Shown: positions 43,158 to 51,851 of the stretch, in pieces
Numbering within the stretch: the stretch's first letter is position 1
How the letters are laid out: each line of letters opens with the position of its first letter
Assembly: GCF_019710585.1 (NCBI RefSeq)
Contig: NZ_JAIFZQ010000007.1
Span: 95,413 to 159,412, forward strand
Length of the DNA stretch: 64,000 nucleotides
Direction: 5' to 3'
Origin: Arthrobacter sp. MAHUQ-56
GTDB taxonomy: Bacteria; Actinomycetota; Actinomycetes; Actinomycetales; Micrococcaceae
Notes under the pieces: generated by a model
What the model saw: only the letters and a program-made list of their open reading frames with translations
Told to the model about the DNA's origin: nothing
Databases searched by the model: none
Program-made: the position numbers and the translations under genes

Positions 43158-44311
43158 AGCCTTGCTCCCTTGACGTTGGTTGTGCGTGTGAGGACAGGAC
43201 CGCTGGCGATGACGTCCGTGTAGTGGCGGACCAGTTCCCGGCAGAGCGCGGGCCAGGTCCGGTCCTGGACCGAGGCGTGGGCCGCGGCCGCGAACGCCCG
43301 GCGCTTGGCGTCGTCGCCCACCAGGTCCTGCACGCGGGCACGCATGCCGGCCAGATCCCCGGGTTCGTAGAGCCATCCGGTCCGCGAATTTTCCACCAGG
43401 TCCAGCGGGCCGCCGCGGCCGGTGGCCACCACGGGTACGCCCGATGCCATGGCTTCCTGGATGGTCTGGCAAAAGGTCTCGAACTCGCCCGGATGGACGA
43501 AGAGATCGAAGGATGCCATGGCGCGGGCCAGGTCCTCGCCGCCGAGGAATCCGGTGAAGGCCGCGTCCGGCAGGGCCTCTTCCAGGGCCGACCGCTGGGG
43601 CCCGTCGCCCACCACCACCAGCCGGGTATTGGGGATTGCGGTGAGGGCAGCAAGGTCTTCCACCTGCTTCTCCACGGCAAGCCTGCCGACGTAGCCGATG
43701 ATCCGCTCCCCGCCGGGGGCCACCGAAGCCCGCCAGCCGCCGTCGCGCTTGTCCGGCGAAAACCGCACGGTGTCCACGCCGCGGCGCCACATCCGGACCC
43801 GCGGGATCCCCCGGCCGCGCAACTGGTTCAGCGCGAACGTTGAGGGGGCCAGGGTGCGGGTGGCCAGCAGGTGGATGTTCTCCACACGGCTCCAGGCCCA
43901 GTTCTCGAGGAAGGGCACGCCATACCTGGCGGCATAGCTGGGGACCTCGGTCTGGTAGATGGCCACGGCCGGGATGCCCAGCTGGTGGGCGGCCTGCGCG
44001 GCCCGCCAGCCCAGTACGAACGGCGAGGCGAGATGGACGACATCAGGTGCGTAGTCGGCAAGGATGCGCTTGACCCGGTACACACCGCCCATCGCCACCC
44101 GGACATTCGTGTATCCCGCCAGCGGAACTGCGGGAAGCCTGTGGATCTCCGCACCGTTGACGTAGGCCGGTGCTTGGCTGTCGTGGGCGGACGGGGCGAT
44201 GACCAGGACGTCGTCGCCCCGGTTCTGGAGGTGGTCCAGCACCCGCAGGATGGAGTGCGTGACTCCGTTCATCAGCGGCAAAAATGATTCAGCAACAATC
44301 GCGATCCTCAC
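43154..44311 (-). CDS. GT4 glycosyltransferase, MgtA-like alpha-mannosyltransferase
   Basis: The 385-residue GT-B enzyme opens RIAIVAESFLPLMNGVTHSI and contains DVVHLASPFVLGWRAA, AIYQTEVPSYAARYG, RGVDTVRF, IIGYVGRLAVEKQVE and the nucleotide-site HPGEFETFCQTIQEAMA. These match the actinobacterial GDP-mannose-dependent mannosyltransferase MgtA (Rv0557 type), which in corynebacteria mannosylates glucuronosyl diacylglycerol. The overlap with ugd, whose product is the glucuronate donor, supports that role here. Acceptor identity is inferred. Confidence 0.88.
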   Translation of the reverse strand: MRIAIVAESFLPLMNGVTHSILRVLDHLQNRGDDVLVIAPSAHDSQAPAYVNGAEIHRLPAVPLAGYTNVRVAMGGVYRVKRILADYAPDVVHLASPFVLGWRAAQAAHQLGIPAVAIYQTEVPSYAARYGVPFLENWAWSRVENIHLLATRTLAPSTFALNQLRGRGIPRVRMWRRGVDTVRFSPDKRDGGWRASVAPGGERIIGYVGRLAVEKQVEDLAALTAIPNTRLVVVGDGPQRSALEEALPDAAFTGFLGGEDLARAMASFDLFVHPGEFETFCQTIQEAMASGVPVVATGRGGPLDLVENSRTGWLYEPGDLAGMRARVQDLVGDDAKRRAFAAAAHASVQDRTWPALCRELVRHYTDVIASGPVLTRTTNVKGARL

Positions 44312-44434
44312 CCTTCAACCGTGGGCGCCGTCCTTGAAATGGCGGGGGAGAAAGCGTTACCCGGAAGAGAAGGCCGGGTGAACAACAGATCGGCGGGTTC
44401 AAAAAAATTACTAAGTAGGCTTGGCATCTGATGC

Positions 44435-44446
44435 TAAGCATGCTTA
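44435..44446. promoter_or_regulatory. Perfect palindrome upstream of the DUF2382 stress gene
   Basis: TAAGCATGCTTA is palindromic and shares ten bases with the GlsB upstream region. It lies 125 bases before ATG 44571. Confidence 0.45.
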
Positions 44447-44570
44447 CGGTAGAGGTGCAGTCAGCGCAAAGCCTCAAGCAGCCGGGGCGGAAGCCGGACA
44501 CTTGGGAAACCCCCGGTCCGGTACGTCCATCGCTGGCAGACCCAGTGCAAAGACAGATCCAAGGAGAGTC

Positions 44571-45428
44571 ATGCTCAACAGGAACAATCTTGAAGACCTG
44601 CTCAACCGCGGCGGCCACGTTGTTGGATCCGACGGCGCGAAGATCGGCTCGATCGGACAGCTGTACGCCGACGACGACACGGGCGAGCCCACGTGGGTCA
44701 CCGTCAAGACGGGCCTCTTCGGCACCTCCGAGTCTTTTGTGCCCGTTGAGGGCGCACACCACCAAGGCGACGACCTCGTGGTTCCGTACACCAAGGAACA
44801 CGTCAAGGATGCCCCCCGTGTAGACGCGGACGGGCACCTCACCCCCGAGGAAGAGGACCGCCTCTACACCTACTATGACCGCGGCGCCCGGACCTACACC
44901 GAAGCGCGTACCGGCACGGAGCGGGACGTCGACCTGCAGGGCGACGCCGACTTGAACGCCGGCACCCCTACGACCGGACTTACCGCCGGCCGGGACACTT
45001 ACGACCGCGACGAGACCGCGCGCGGAACCGTCGGCCACGACACGTCGGGGCCGACCACCGATGACGCCATGACGCGTTCCGAGGAACGGCTGCACGTCGG
45101 CAAGGAACGGGAAACCACCGGCCGCGCACGGCTGCGGAAGTACGTCACCACTGAGAACGTCACCAAGACGATCCCCGTGGAACGTGAGGAAGTCCGCGTT
45201 GAGCGCGAGCCCATCACTGACGCGAACCGCGGCGCCGCCCTCGACGGACCGGCGATCAGCGAAGAGGAGCACGAGGTTGTCCTCCACGAGGAACGCCCGG
45301 TCGTCGAGAAGGAAGCCGTTCCGGTGGAGCGGGTCCGGCTGGACAAGGACGTGGTCCGCGACGACGTCACGGTGAATGAAGAAGTCCGCAAGGAGAACAT
45401 TGACACGGATGGCGACACCCGCCGCTGA
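44571..45428 (+). CDS. PRC-barrel plus DUF2382 stress protein
   Basis: The 285-residue protein starts behind AAGGAG. Residues 1-85 are a PRC-barrel (GAKIGSIGQLYADDDTGEPT, then GTSESFVPVEG). The C-terminal 110 residues are a highly charged DUF2382 (LRKYVTTENVTKTIPVEREE, EEEHEVVLHEERPVVEKEAV). The middle is acidic and disordered. Such proteins are common stress-induced proteins in actinobacteria and cyanobacteria, with no enzyme activity known. Its promoter shares a motif with the GlsB gene. Long Glu/Arg/Val repeats suggest extended coiled strands. Confidence 0.93.
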   Translation: MLNRNNLEDLLNRGGHVVGSDGAKIGSIGQLYADDDTGEPTWVTVKTGLFGTSESFVPVEGAHHQGDDLVVPYTKEHVKDAPRVDADGHLTPEEEDRLYTYYDRGARTYTEARTGTERDVDLQGDADLNAGTPTTGLTAGRDTYDRDETARGTVGHDTSGPTTDDAMTRSEERLHVGKERETTGRARLRKYVTTENVTKTIPVEREEVRVEREPITDANRGAALDGPAISEEEHEVVLHEERPVVEKEAVPVERVRLDKDVVRDDVTVNEEVRKENIDTDGDTRR

Positions 45429-45498
45429 TCCGGTCCCCGCAGGCTGAACCCCGCGCCTGGAGGCGCACCGCCACAGCGGCACCTTCAGAGCGTTAGAC

Positions 45499-45531
45499 GG
45501 CGCCGGGAGTCCCACCGGGACTCCCGGCGCC
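45499..45531. terminator. Perfect 15-pair hairpin after the DUF2382 gene
   Basis: GGCGCCGGGAGTCCC and its complement flank ACC, 71 bases after the stop. There is no T run. Confidence 0.7.
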
Positions 45532-45881
45532 GCTGTGTGCCGTCATGGCCGTGGCCTGCCGGCACAAAAATGCTGGTGCAGCCGCAACAACGGCGCCTGC
45601 ACCAGCCAGTAGGACGAATATCTTCAGAACTTACGGTTCATCTCTCATTCGCGGCTCCTGTTTTCCCGGTTTACGGATTCCGGGCCCGTAGCTGGCGTGT
45701 CCGAAACCGGAAGCCAGCGAAAATCGCAGTACACCCTCGGCGGGGGTCGGTGGTGGTATCAGATATCAATTTTACGGCCCGCCCCGGGAAAAAGCGCCGG
45801 GGCGGTGTGCACTGATTATGCGGCCGTCAGGCGCCTGTCGTTCGCAGGCGCGGGGCACGCCCCGTGACACCATGGAACACG
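45532..45881. other. Gene-free stretch between DUF2382 and DUF6350 genes
   Basis: I see no credible coding sequence here. Open frames are short, lack ribosome sites and have arbitrary composition. The region is less GC-rich around 45610-45780 (for example ATCAGATATCAATTTTACGG near 45757-45776), which suits promoter elements for the gene at 45882. Confidence 0.4.
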
Positions 45882-47198
45882 ATGAAACTGCGTGCTGATC
45901 AGACCGGAGACCGTGGCCTTCCCATGCCCCTGTGGCTGCAGGGCGCCCTCGAGACGGCGCAGGCTGCCATCATTTCCGCGCTGGTGGTGGTGGCGCCTAT
46001 CGTGGCTGTCTGGGCCACTGCCGGATTCCGGAACGGCCAGTTCGAGGTCCTCGCCCGCCTGGCCGGGCAGTCCTGGCTCCTGGTCCACGGCGTTCCGCTG
46101 GAACTTGCTGGCGCCGGGCCAGCCTCCGCTTCCCACGGCACTTCGGACCTCCTGAGCCTGGTACCCCTCGGCCTGACCCTGATCCCCTTCCTCCTGGCAT
46201 GGCGAGCCGGCCGGCGGTTGGCGCGCGCCTCCTACACGGACCAGCTCTGGCAGGCGCTGCTGGGGTCGTGGGCGGTGTATGCCGCGTTCGGTGCCGCCAC
46301 CGGCTTCGTGTGCCGGACGCCCGACGTCGTCATCAACCTTTGGTACGCCCTGCTGGTTCCGCTGATCCCGTACGGGTTGGGCATGGTGGTCGGAGCCCGG
46401 AGGGAAGCGGGGTCCTGGAGCCGGCTGATCGGTGTGGACGCAGTGGACTGGATCTCCCGCACCAGCCAGCACTCACGCTGGGCCGGCTCGTATTTCGCTT
46501 CCGCCGCGAAGGCAGGTTTCGTGGCGGTGGCCGCCGCACTCACCCTGGCCGCCGTCCTGCTGGCCGTCGACCTGTTCATCCACTGGAACCTGGTGGTGGC
46601 AGTCTATGAAGCGCTCGACCCCGGCCCGGTAGGTGGTGCCGCCCTCACCATCGCGCAGCTTGGGTTCCTGCCGAACCTGGTGGTGTTTGCCCTGGCCTGG
46701 ACCTCGGGCGCCGGATTTGCGATGGGCGCCGGTTCCCAGGTGGGACCCCTGGGCACGGCTGTGGGGCCACTGCCTTCGGTCCCTGTGCTGGCAGCCATTC
46801 CCTCGGGGCCCCTGGATTACGCCTTCGTGGCACTGATCGTCCCCGTGCTGGCCGGAGCCGTTGCCGGCTGGTGGTTCCTCAGGGAAGGCGAAAACCACTT
46901 CGACGAATGGCTCGCCATCAAGGTCCGGGCGCGCTGGTTCACGGCGACGGTGTCCACCCTGGTGCTCGGCGTGCTGGTCGGCGCGGCGGGAGGGCTGCTG
47001 ACGGTCTGCCTGGCCTGGGTGGCCAGGGGATCGGCCGGCATTGGCCGCCTGACCGACATTGGACCTGACCCATTCTGGACGGCCCTGTGGGTGGCCGCGG
47101 AGGTGGGGGCCGGCGTCGTGATTGGCTACGCAGCGGGCCCGTGGCTGGAACGCGAGAAAATCGTTGCCGCGGAACAGGATGTGGAACTGGTCCGCTAG
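45882..47198 (+). CDS. DUF6350 multi-pass membrane protein
   Basis: The 438-residue protein has about ten membrane helices, including LETAQAAIISALVVVAPIVA and a C-terminal VAAEVGAGVVIGYAAGPWLE. Length, topology and the neighbouring purN and purH genes match DUF6350, a membrane family conserved next to those genes in actinobacteria. Its function is unknown. I used ATG 45882; GTG 45864 in the same frame is possible. Confidence 0.8.
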   Translation: MKLRADQTGDRGLPMPLWLQGALETAQAAIISALVVVAPIVAVWATAGFRNGQFEVLARLAGQSWLLVHGVPLELAGAGPASASHGTSDLLSLVPLGLTLIPFLLAWRAGRRLARASYTDQLWQALLGSWAVYAAFGAATGFVCRTPDVVINLWYALLVPLIPYGLGMVVGARREAGSWSRLIGVDAVDWISRTSQHSRWAGSYFASAAKAGFVAVAAALTLAAVLLAVDLFIHWNLVVAVYEALDPGPVGGAALTIAQLGFLPNLVVFALAWTSGAGFAMGAGSQVGPLGTAVGPLPSVPVLAAIPSGPLDYAFVALIVPVLAGAVAGWWFLREGENHFDEWLAIKVRARWFTATVSTLVLGVLVGAAGGLLTVCLAWVARGSAGIGRLTDIGPDPFWTALWVAAEVGAGVVIGYAAGPWLEREKIVAAEQDVELVR

Positions 47199-47218
47199 GA
47201 CCAACGGCCGTGGCCGGG

Positions 47219-47650
47219 CTACCGCACCCGGGTGGGCAGCACATCCTGGAACTGCACCATGCAGGCGTGGGTGGCGCAGTCGGTCAAGGCGCGGGCCACG
47301 CAGGCCTGGTACTCGCGCACCTGGTCAAAGAACACCATGGTGCTGACGATCAGCAGCACCATGACAGCGGCGACCACCAGGCCTGAAATGGTGCCGAACA
47401 GCACCAGCCTGGATTCCCTCAGCCGGACCGCCCTGACCAGCAGGACCACGCCGAGGACAATCCCGGCGGCCGTGAGGAACGTGGTCAGCCACAGGTAGTT
47501 GACGTCAAGCTGGTAGACGAAGAACGCGCCGAGCACGGAGACAACGAACATGCGGAACAGGGTGTGGGTCTTGGCGAGGGAGGCCTTGGCCGCCTCGCTG
47601 GGCGCAGGCCTGGCCTGCTGCTTCCCGCCCTGCCCCGGTGTGCTGTTCAT
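47219..47650 (-). CDS. Small membrane protein of unknown function
   Basis: The 143-residue protein has three helices (FRMFVVSVLGAFFVYQLDV, LTTFLTAAGIVLGVVLLVRA, LFGTISGLVVAAVMVLLIVS) after a soluble N-terminus of about 30 residues. A late segment YQACVARALTDCATHACMVQ has three cysteines and probably faces outside. No family is recognised. It converges with the DUF6350 gene and is divergent from purN, 39 bases away. Confidence 0.68.
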   Translation of the reverse strand: MNSTPGQGGKQQARPAPSEAAKASLAKTHTLFRMFVVSVLGAFFVYQLDVNYLWLTTFLTAAGIVLGVVLLVRAVRLRESRLVLFGTISGLVVAAVMVLLIVSTMVFFDQVREYQACVARALTDCATHACMVQFQDVLPTRVR

Positions 47651-47689
47651 GTTTTCCAGCGTACGCGAGCGTGCACCTAAGCTGGACCA

Positions 47690-48271
47690 ATGCGAATCGT
47701 CGTCCTCGTTTCCGGAACCGGGTCCAACCTCCAGGCCGTCATCGACGCCGTGAAGGCGGGCCAGCTCGACGTCGAGATCGCGGCGGTGGGGGCAGACCGT
47801 GAAGGCACGTTCGGCGTCGAGCGCTCCGCCGCGGCGGGCATCCCCACGTTCGTGGTGGACTTCAAGGCCTATCCGGACCGGGCCGACTGGAACGCCGCGC
47901 TGACCGAAGCCGTGGCCGCGTACAAGCCGGACGTGGTGGTTTCCTCCGGCTTCATGCGGATCGTCAGCCCGGATTTCATCGACGCGTTTAACGGCCGGTA
48001 CCTCAACACCCACCCCGCGCTGCTCCCGGCTTTTCCCGGAGCCCACGGCGTGCGGGACGCCATGGCCTACGGCGTGAAGGTGACCGGCTGCACCGTGCAC
48101 TGGGCCGACGCCGGCGTGGACACCGGACCCATCATCGCCCAGGAGGCCGTGGCTATCGAGGAGTCGGACACCGAGGAGACGCTGCACGAGCGCATCAAGG
48201 TCGTCGAACGCAGGCTCCTGGTGTCTACCTTGGCCGCCCTCGCCGCCCACCCCTCGTTCTCCGCGTCCTGA
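47690..48271 (+). CDS. purN: Phosphoribosylglycinamide formyltransferase
   Basis: The 193-residue enzyme has VLVSGTGSNLQAVIDA, the folate-binding VVVSSGFMRIVSPDFIDAF and the catalytic Asn-His-Asp set in YLNTHPALLPAFPGAHGVRD and DAGVDTGPIIAQ. It transfers a formyl group from 10-formyltetrahydrofolate to GAR in purine synthesis. Length is normal. An MFS gene on the other strand separates it from purH. Confidence 0.96.
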   Translation: MRIVVLVSGTGSNLQAVIDAVKAGQLDVEIAAVGADREGTFGVERSAAAGIPTFVVDFKAYPDRADWNAALTEAVAAYKPDVVVSSGFMRIVSPDFIDAFNGRYLNTHPALLPAFPGAHGVRDAMAYGVKVTGCTVHWADAGVDTGPIIAQEAVAIEESDTEETLHERIKVVERRLLVSTLAALAAHPSFSAS

Positions 48272-48338
48272 AGCCGGCCTCGACGTGCGCGAAAAGGAAC
48301 CTGCGTGTCGACTATGAGCGGCCGCGTCGCCGAACGCC

Positions 48339-49691
48339 CTACTCGAGGCGGCGCTGGCGGGTTTCGGGGGAGAAGAACGCCATCCACAGGACGGCGGCCA
48401 GCACCAGCGCCCCTGCCAGCGCAAAGGACGTGGCCAGCCCCAGTTCGGGCCAGAAATAGTTCGCGAAGATGAGCGGACCGAACCCGGCCCCCAGCCGCGA
48501 GAACGTCGACGCCCAGCCGAACCCGGTGCCGCGCAGCTCAGTGGGGTAGAGCTCTGAGACGTACGCATAGAGCACCGGGATGGCCACCTGGACCACGAAC
48601 CCGAACACCAGCAGCCAAAACACCGCGGCCGTGGGGATATCCACCACGATCGCCACGATGACCAGGGTCAGCGCGGACAGCGGGCCGGTGATGGCCAGAA
48701 TCCATTTGCGGCCCACCCGCTCCACCAGCAGGGCTGCCACCACCACGCCCAGGAAGCCGACGGCCGCCATGGACGCAGTGGTCACGAACGCCTTGTATTC
48801 GGCGAACCCGGCCCCAATCAGGATCCGCGGCATCCAGGTCAGCGACAGGTAGTACACCAGGAGGATGCTGAAGAAGAGGGACCACGCAGCGGCGGTGATC
48901 TTCCAGTTGAACTGCCAGACGGAGCGGAGCTGCGTCCAGGCGCTGCCGGCCGAAAGCCGCGGCACATCCCTGGCATCGGGCAGGCTGTAGGCGCGCGCCT
49001 CTGCTCCGGTGGCTGCCACCAGCCCGTCGATGATCCGGGCCGCCTCCTCGCGGCGGCCCTTGCGGATCAGGAACAGCGGCGACTCAGGGACGCTGCGGCG
49101 GACCCAGAACACCAGCAGTGCCGGCAGCACCATGACCAGCATGGTCAGGCGCCAGTCACCGTACAGTGCCACCAGCCCGGCGGAGACGAACCCTGCCAGG
49201 GCGGCCCCGATGGGCCACCAGCCGTCCATCGCCGTCAGCACCTTCCCGCGCTGCTTCCGCGGAGTGAACTCACCCACCAGGGCGTAGTCCACCGGGATGC
49301 ACCCGCCCAGCCCGAAGCCGGCCATGAACCGGAAGACGCAGAACCACGCAAAGTCCGGAGCAAACGCACCGAGCACGGTGAACACGGAGAACAACAGCAG
49401 CGTGGCGGTGAATGCCTTTTTGCGCCCGACCGTGTCAGCAATCGTGCCCCAAATAAAGGCGCCCAGCGCCATGCCGACCAGGTTGGCGGTGCCCACCCAG
49501 GCCGCGTCGCCGGCGGTCAGGGACCAGTGCTTGGACAGCAGCGGGATCAGGATGCCGTTCAGGGTCACGTCCCAGGCATCGAACATGAAGCCCAGGCCCC
49601 CGATCAGGAAGATCCTGCCCTGGACTTTCCAACGCCAGGGCAGTTCCTGGACCACCTGTTCGCCGCTGGGCACAGTGGTGTAAGTATTCAT
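48339..49691 (-). CDS. MFS transporter of the sugar/acid porter type
   Basis: The 450-residue protein has 12 helices with the MFS loop motif GTIADTVGRKKAF between helices 2 and 3 and a second copy VERVGRKW between 8 and 9. VPESPLFLIRKGRREEA follows helix 6, as in the metabolite:H+ symporter and sugar porter families. It starts FMFDAWDVTLNGILIPLLSK, as in aromatic acid or niacin carriers. The substrate is unknown. It interrupts purN and purH on the opposite strand. Confidence 0.88.
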   Translation of the reverse strand: MNTYTTVPSGEQVVQELPWRWKVQGRIFLIGGLGFMFDAWDVTLNGILIPLLSKHWSLTAGDAAWVGTANLVGMALGAFIWGTIADTVGRKKAFTATLLLFSVFTVLGAFAPDFAWFCVFRFMAGFGLGGCIPVDYALVGEFTPRKQRGKVLTAMDGWWPIGAALAGFVSAGLVALYGDWRLTMLVMVLPALLVFWVRRSVPESPLFLIRKGRREEAARIIDGLVAATGAEARAYSLPDARDVPRLSAGSAWTQLRSVWQFNWKITAAAWSLFFSILLVYYLSLTWMPRILIGAGFAEYKAFVTTASMAAVGFLGVVVAALLVERVGRKWILAITGPLSALTLVIVAIVVDIPTAAVFWLLVFGFVVQVAIPVLYAYVSELYPTELRGTGFGWASTFSRLGAGFGPLIFANYFWPELGLATSFALAGALVLAAVLWMAFFSPETRQRRLE

Positions 49692-49832
49692 CGCCGCCTC
49701 CTGGGAAAACTCTAGCCCGGCCCCGGGTGTTCATACTCGGGCGGACACACCTGCCGAAGCTGCGCTTCGCGATAAACTGGCCGTATCCCCACCAACCGCG
49801 GCACTGGTCCGCGAGATAAGACGGAGACATTT

Positions 49833-51518
49833 GTGAGCTTCACGCAGCATGAGCGCGTATCCATTGACCGTGTACCCATCCGCCGGGCCCTGATCTCGGT
49901 TTACGACAAGACCGGCCTGGAGGAGCTCGCCAAGGGCCTGCACGAGGCGGGCGTGAAGCTGGTGTCCACCGGCTCCACGGCCAAGAAGATCGCCGCCGCG
50001 GGCATCCCCGTCCAGGAGGTGGAGGAAGTGACCGGGTCGCCTGAGATGCTGGACGGCCGCGTCAAGACCCTGCACCCGCGCGTGCACGGCGGCATCCTGG
50101 CCGACCGCCGCGTCGCGGCGCACATGGAGACGCTCACGCAAATGGACATCGAGCCGTTCGACCTCGTCGTGGTGAACCTCTACCCGTTCGTGGAGACCGT
50201 CAAGTCCGGTGCCGCGCAGGACGACGTCGTCGAGCAGATCGACATCGGAGGCCCCGCCATGGTGCGCTCGGCAGCGAAGAACCACGCCGCCGTCGCCATC
50301 GTGGTGGATCCGTCCTTCTACGGCCAGGTGGTGGAGGCCGCAGCCGCCGGTGGCTTCGACCTCAAGACCCGCCGCCGCCTCGCGGCCAAGGCCTTCGCCC
50401 ACACCGCGTCCTACGACAATGCGGTTGCCACCTGGACCGCCAGCCAGTTCCTTGACGAGGACGGCGACGGCGTCATCGACTGGCCCGCCTACGCCGGCTT
50501 GTCGCTGGAACGCTCAGAGGTCCTGCGCTACGGCGAGAACCCGCACCAGCAGGCCGCCCTCTACGTGGACAACGCCGCGCCCGTGGGCATCGCGCAGGCA
50601 GACCAGCTGCACGGCAAGGCCATGAGCTACAACAACTTCGTTGACGCTGACGCCGCCCTGCGCGCCGCCTTCGACTTCAGCGAGCCGGCCGTCGCCATCA
50701 TCAAGCACGCCAACCCGTGTGGCGTCGCAGTTGGCTCCGCCGACGCCGCCGACCCCATCGCCGACGCACATGCCAAGGCCCACGCCTGCGACCCCGTCTC
50801 CGCATACGGCGGCGTCATCGCCGCCAACCGCACCGTCACCGCCGGCATGGCCGACACCGTCAAGGACATCTTCACCGAAGTGGTCATCGCGCCAGGCTTC
50901 GAGCCCGAAGCCGTGGAGATCCTGTCCAAGAAGAAGAACATCCGCCTCCTCGCCCTGCCCGAGGGCTACGGCCGCTACCCCACGGAGTTCCGCCAGGTCT
51001 CCGGCGGCATGCTGGTCCAGGTCACCGACAAGGTGGACGCGGAGGGCGACAACCCCGCCAACTGGACCCTCGCCGCCGGTGAGGCCGCGGATGAGAAGAC
51101 CCTCGCGGACCTCGCCTTCGCCTGGACCGCCTGCCGGGCAGCCAAGTCGAACGCGATCCTCCTCGCCGAGAACGGCGCAGCGGTGGGTATCGGCATGGGC
51201 CAGGTCAACCGCCTGGATTCCTGCCGGCTGGCCGTGGAGCGGGCCAACACCCTGGGCGTGAAGGTGGAGTCCGACGTCGACGGTGCCGGCGGTGCCTCCA
51301 ACGCCGACGCTGCCGGCGCACCGGAGCGGGCCCGCGGCGCCGTGGCAGCTTCGGACGCGTTCTTCCCGTTCGCTGACGGACTGCAGATCCTGATCGACGC
51401 CGGCGTCCGGGCAGTAGTGCAGCCCGGCGGATCCGTGCGTGACGACGAGGTAATCGCCGCCGCCAACGCGGCCGGCATCACTATGTACTTCACGGGAGCC
51501 CGCCACTTCTTCCACTGA
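49833..51518 (+). CDS. purH: Bifunctional AICAR transformylase/IMP cyclohydrolase
   Basis: The 561-residue enzyme starts at GTG 49833 behind ACGGAG. The N-terminal IMP cyclohydrolase domain has [43 protein letters not shown] and [10 protein letters not shown]. The C-terminal transformylase domain has [34 protein letters not shown] and [12 protein letters not shown] with the catalytic Lys-His pair. It completes the last two steps to IMP. An Ala/Gly/Asp-rich insertion ([18 protein letters not shown]) sits near residue 480. A strong terminator follows. Confidence 0.97.
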   Translation: MSFTQHERVSIDRVPIRRALISVYDKTGLEELAKGLHEAGVKLVSTGSTAKKIAAAGIPVQEVEEVTGSPEMLDGRVKTLHPRVHGGILADRRVAAHMETLTQMDIEPFDLVVVNLYPFVETVKSGAAQDDVVEQIDIGGPAMVRSAAKNHAAVAIVVDPSFYGQVVEAAAAGGFDLKTRRRLAAKAFAHTASYDNAVATWTASQFLDEDGDGVIDWPAYAGLSLERSEVLRYGENPHQQAALYVDNAAPVGIAQADQLHGKAMSYNNFVDADAALRAAFDFSEPAVAIIKHANPCGVAVGSADAADPIADAHAKAHACDPVSAYGGVIAANRTVTAGMADTVKDIFTEVVIAPGFEPEAVEILSKKKNIRLLALPEGYGRYPTEFRQVSGGMLVQVTDKVDAEGDNPANWTLAAGEAADEKTLADLAFAWTACRAAKSNAILLAENGAAVGIGMGQVNRLDSCRLAVERANTLGVKVESDVDGAGGASNADAAGAPERARGAVAASDAFFPFADGLQILIDAGVRAVVQPGGSVRDDEVIAAANAAGITMYFTGARHFFH

Positions 51519-51542
51519 TCCCCATCAATAGATCGTGTTAAA

Positions 51543-51585
51543 GACGACGGCGCCCGTCCCCTCGGTGGGGACGGGCGCCGTCGTC
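51543..51585 (+). terminator. 19-pair perfect terminator hairpin after purH
   Basis: GACGACGGCGCCCGTCCCC and its complement flank TCGGT, then GTTTG. It lies 25 bases after the purH stop and also faces the converging frame at 51618. Confidence 0.85.
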
Positions 51586-51617
51586 GTTTGTTCGTTGAGC
51601 CGTGGCCCGGTGCGTGC

Positions 51618-51851
51618 CTAGCGTTCCGGGCCGGGGGAGCCGGATTCTGGTTCTCCAGTGCCCGCGCCCCTCTGCTTGAGACGCGGACCTTCCTCCGGAA
51701 ACCGGAGCTCCCGGGGCTTGGCTTCCGCCATCCGTTCCTCTGTCCAGTACTCGAGGACCTCGTCGGGTGACTGGTTCAGGTCGACGTGGCTGACGTCGCC
51801 CTGGCTGGCCCCGCCGTGGCCCGGCGCTGGTTCTTTATGCTGCTGCTGCAC
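51618..51851 (-). CDS. Small protein with YWTxERM motif, coupled to the upstream protease gene
   Basis: The 77-residue frame starts at GTG 51851 inside the last codons of the protease gene and runs on past its stop. Near residue 34 it has EVLEYWTEERMAEAKPREL, and the protease propeptide carries a matching AADYWTAERMQSAIPGDVL. The rest is Pro/Gly/Glu-rich and polar, with no signal or membrane segment. It may be a free-standing propeptide-like or inhibitor-like small protein, or the remnant of a second protease. The start is uncertain. Coding is supported by this motif rather than by length. Confidence 0.5.
   Translation of the reverse strand: MQQQHKEPAPGHGGASQGDVSHVDLNQSPDEVLEYWTEERMAEAKPRELRFPEEGPRLKQRGAGTGEPESGSPGPER

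Noticed and set aside
45537..45815. 92-codon plus-strand frame in the gap before the DUF6350 gene
   Set aside because: No ribosome site, no signal or family pattern, and random-looking composition; treated as non-coding.
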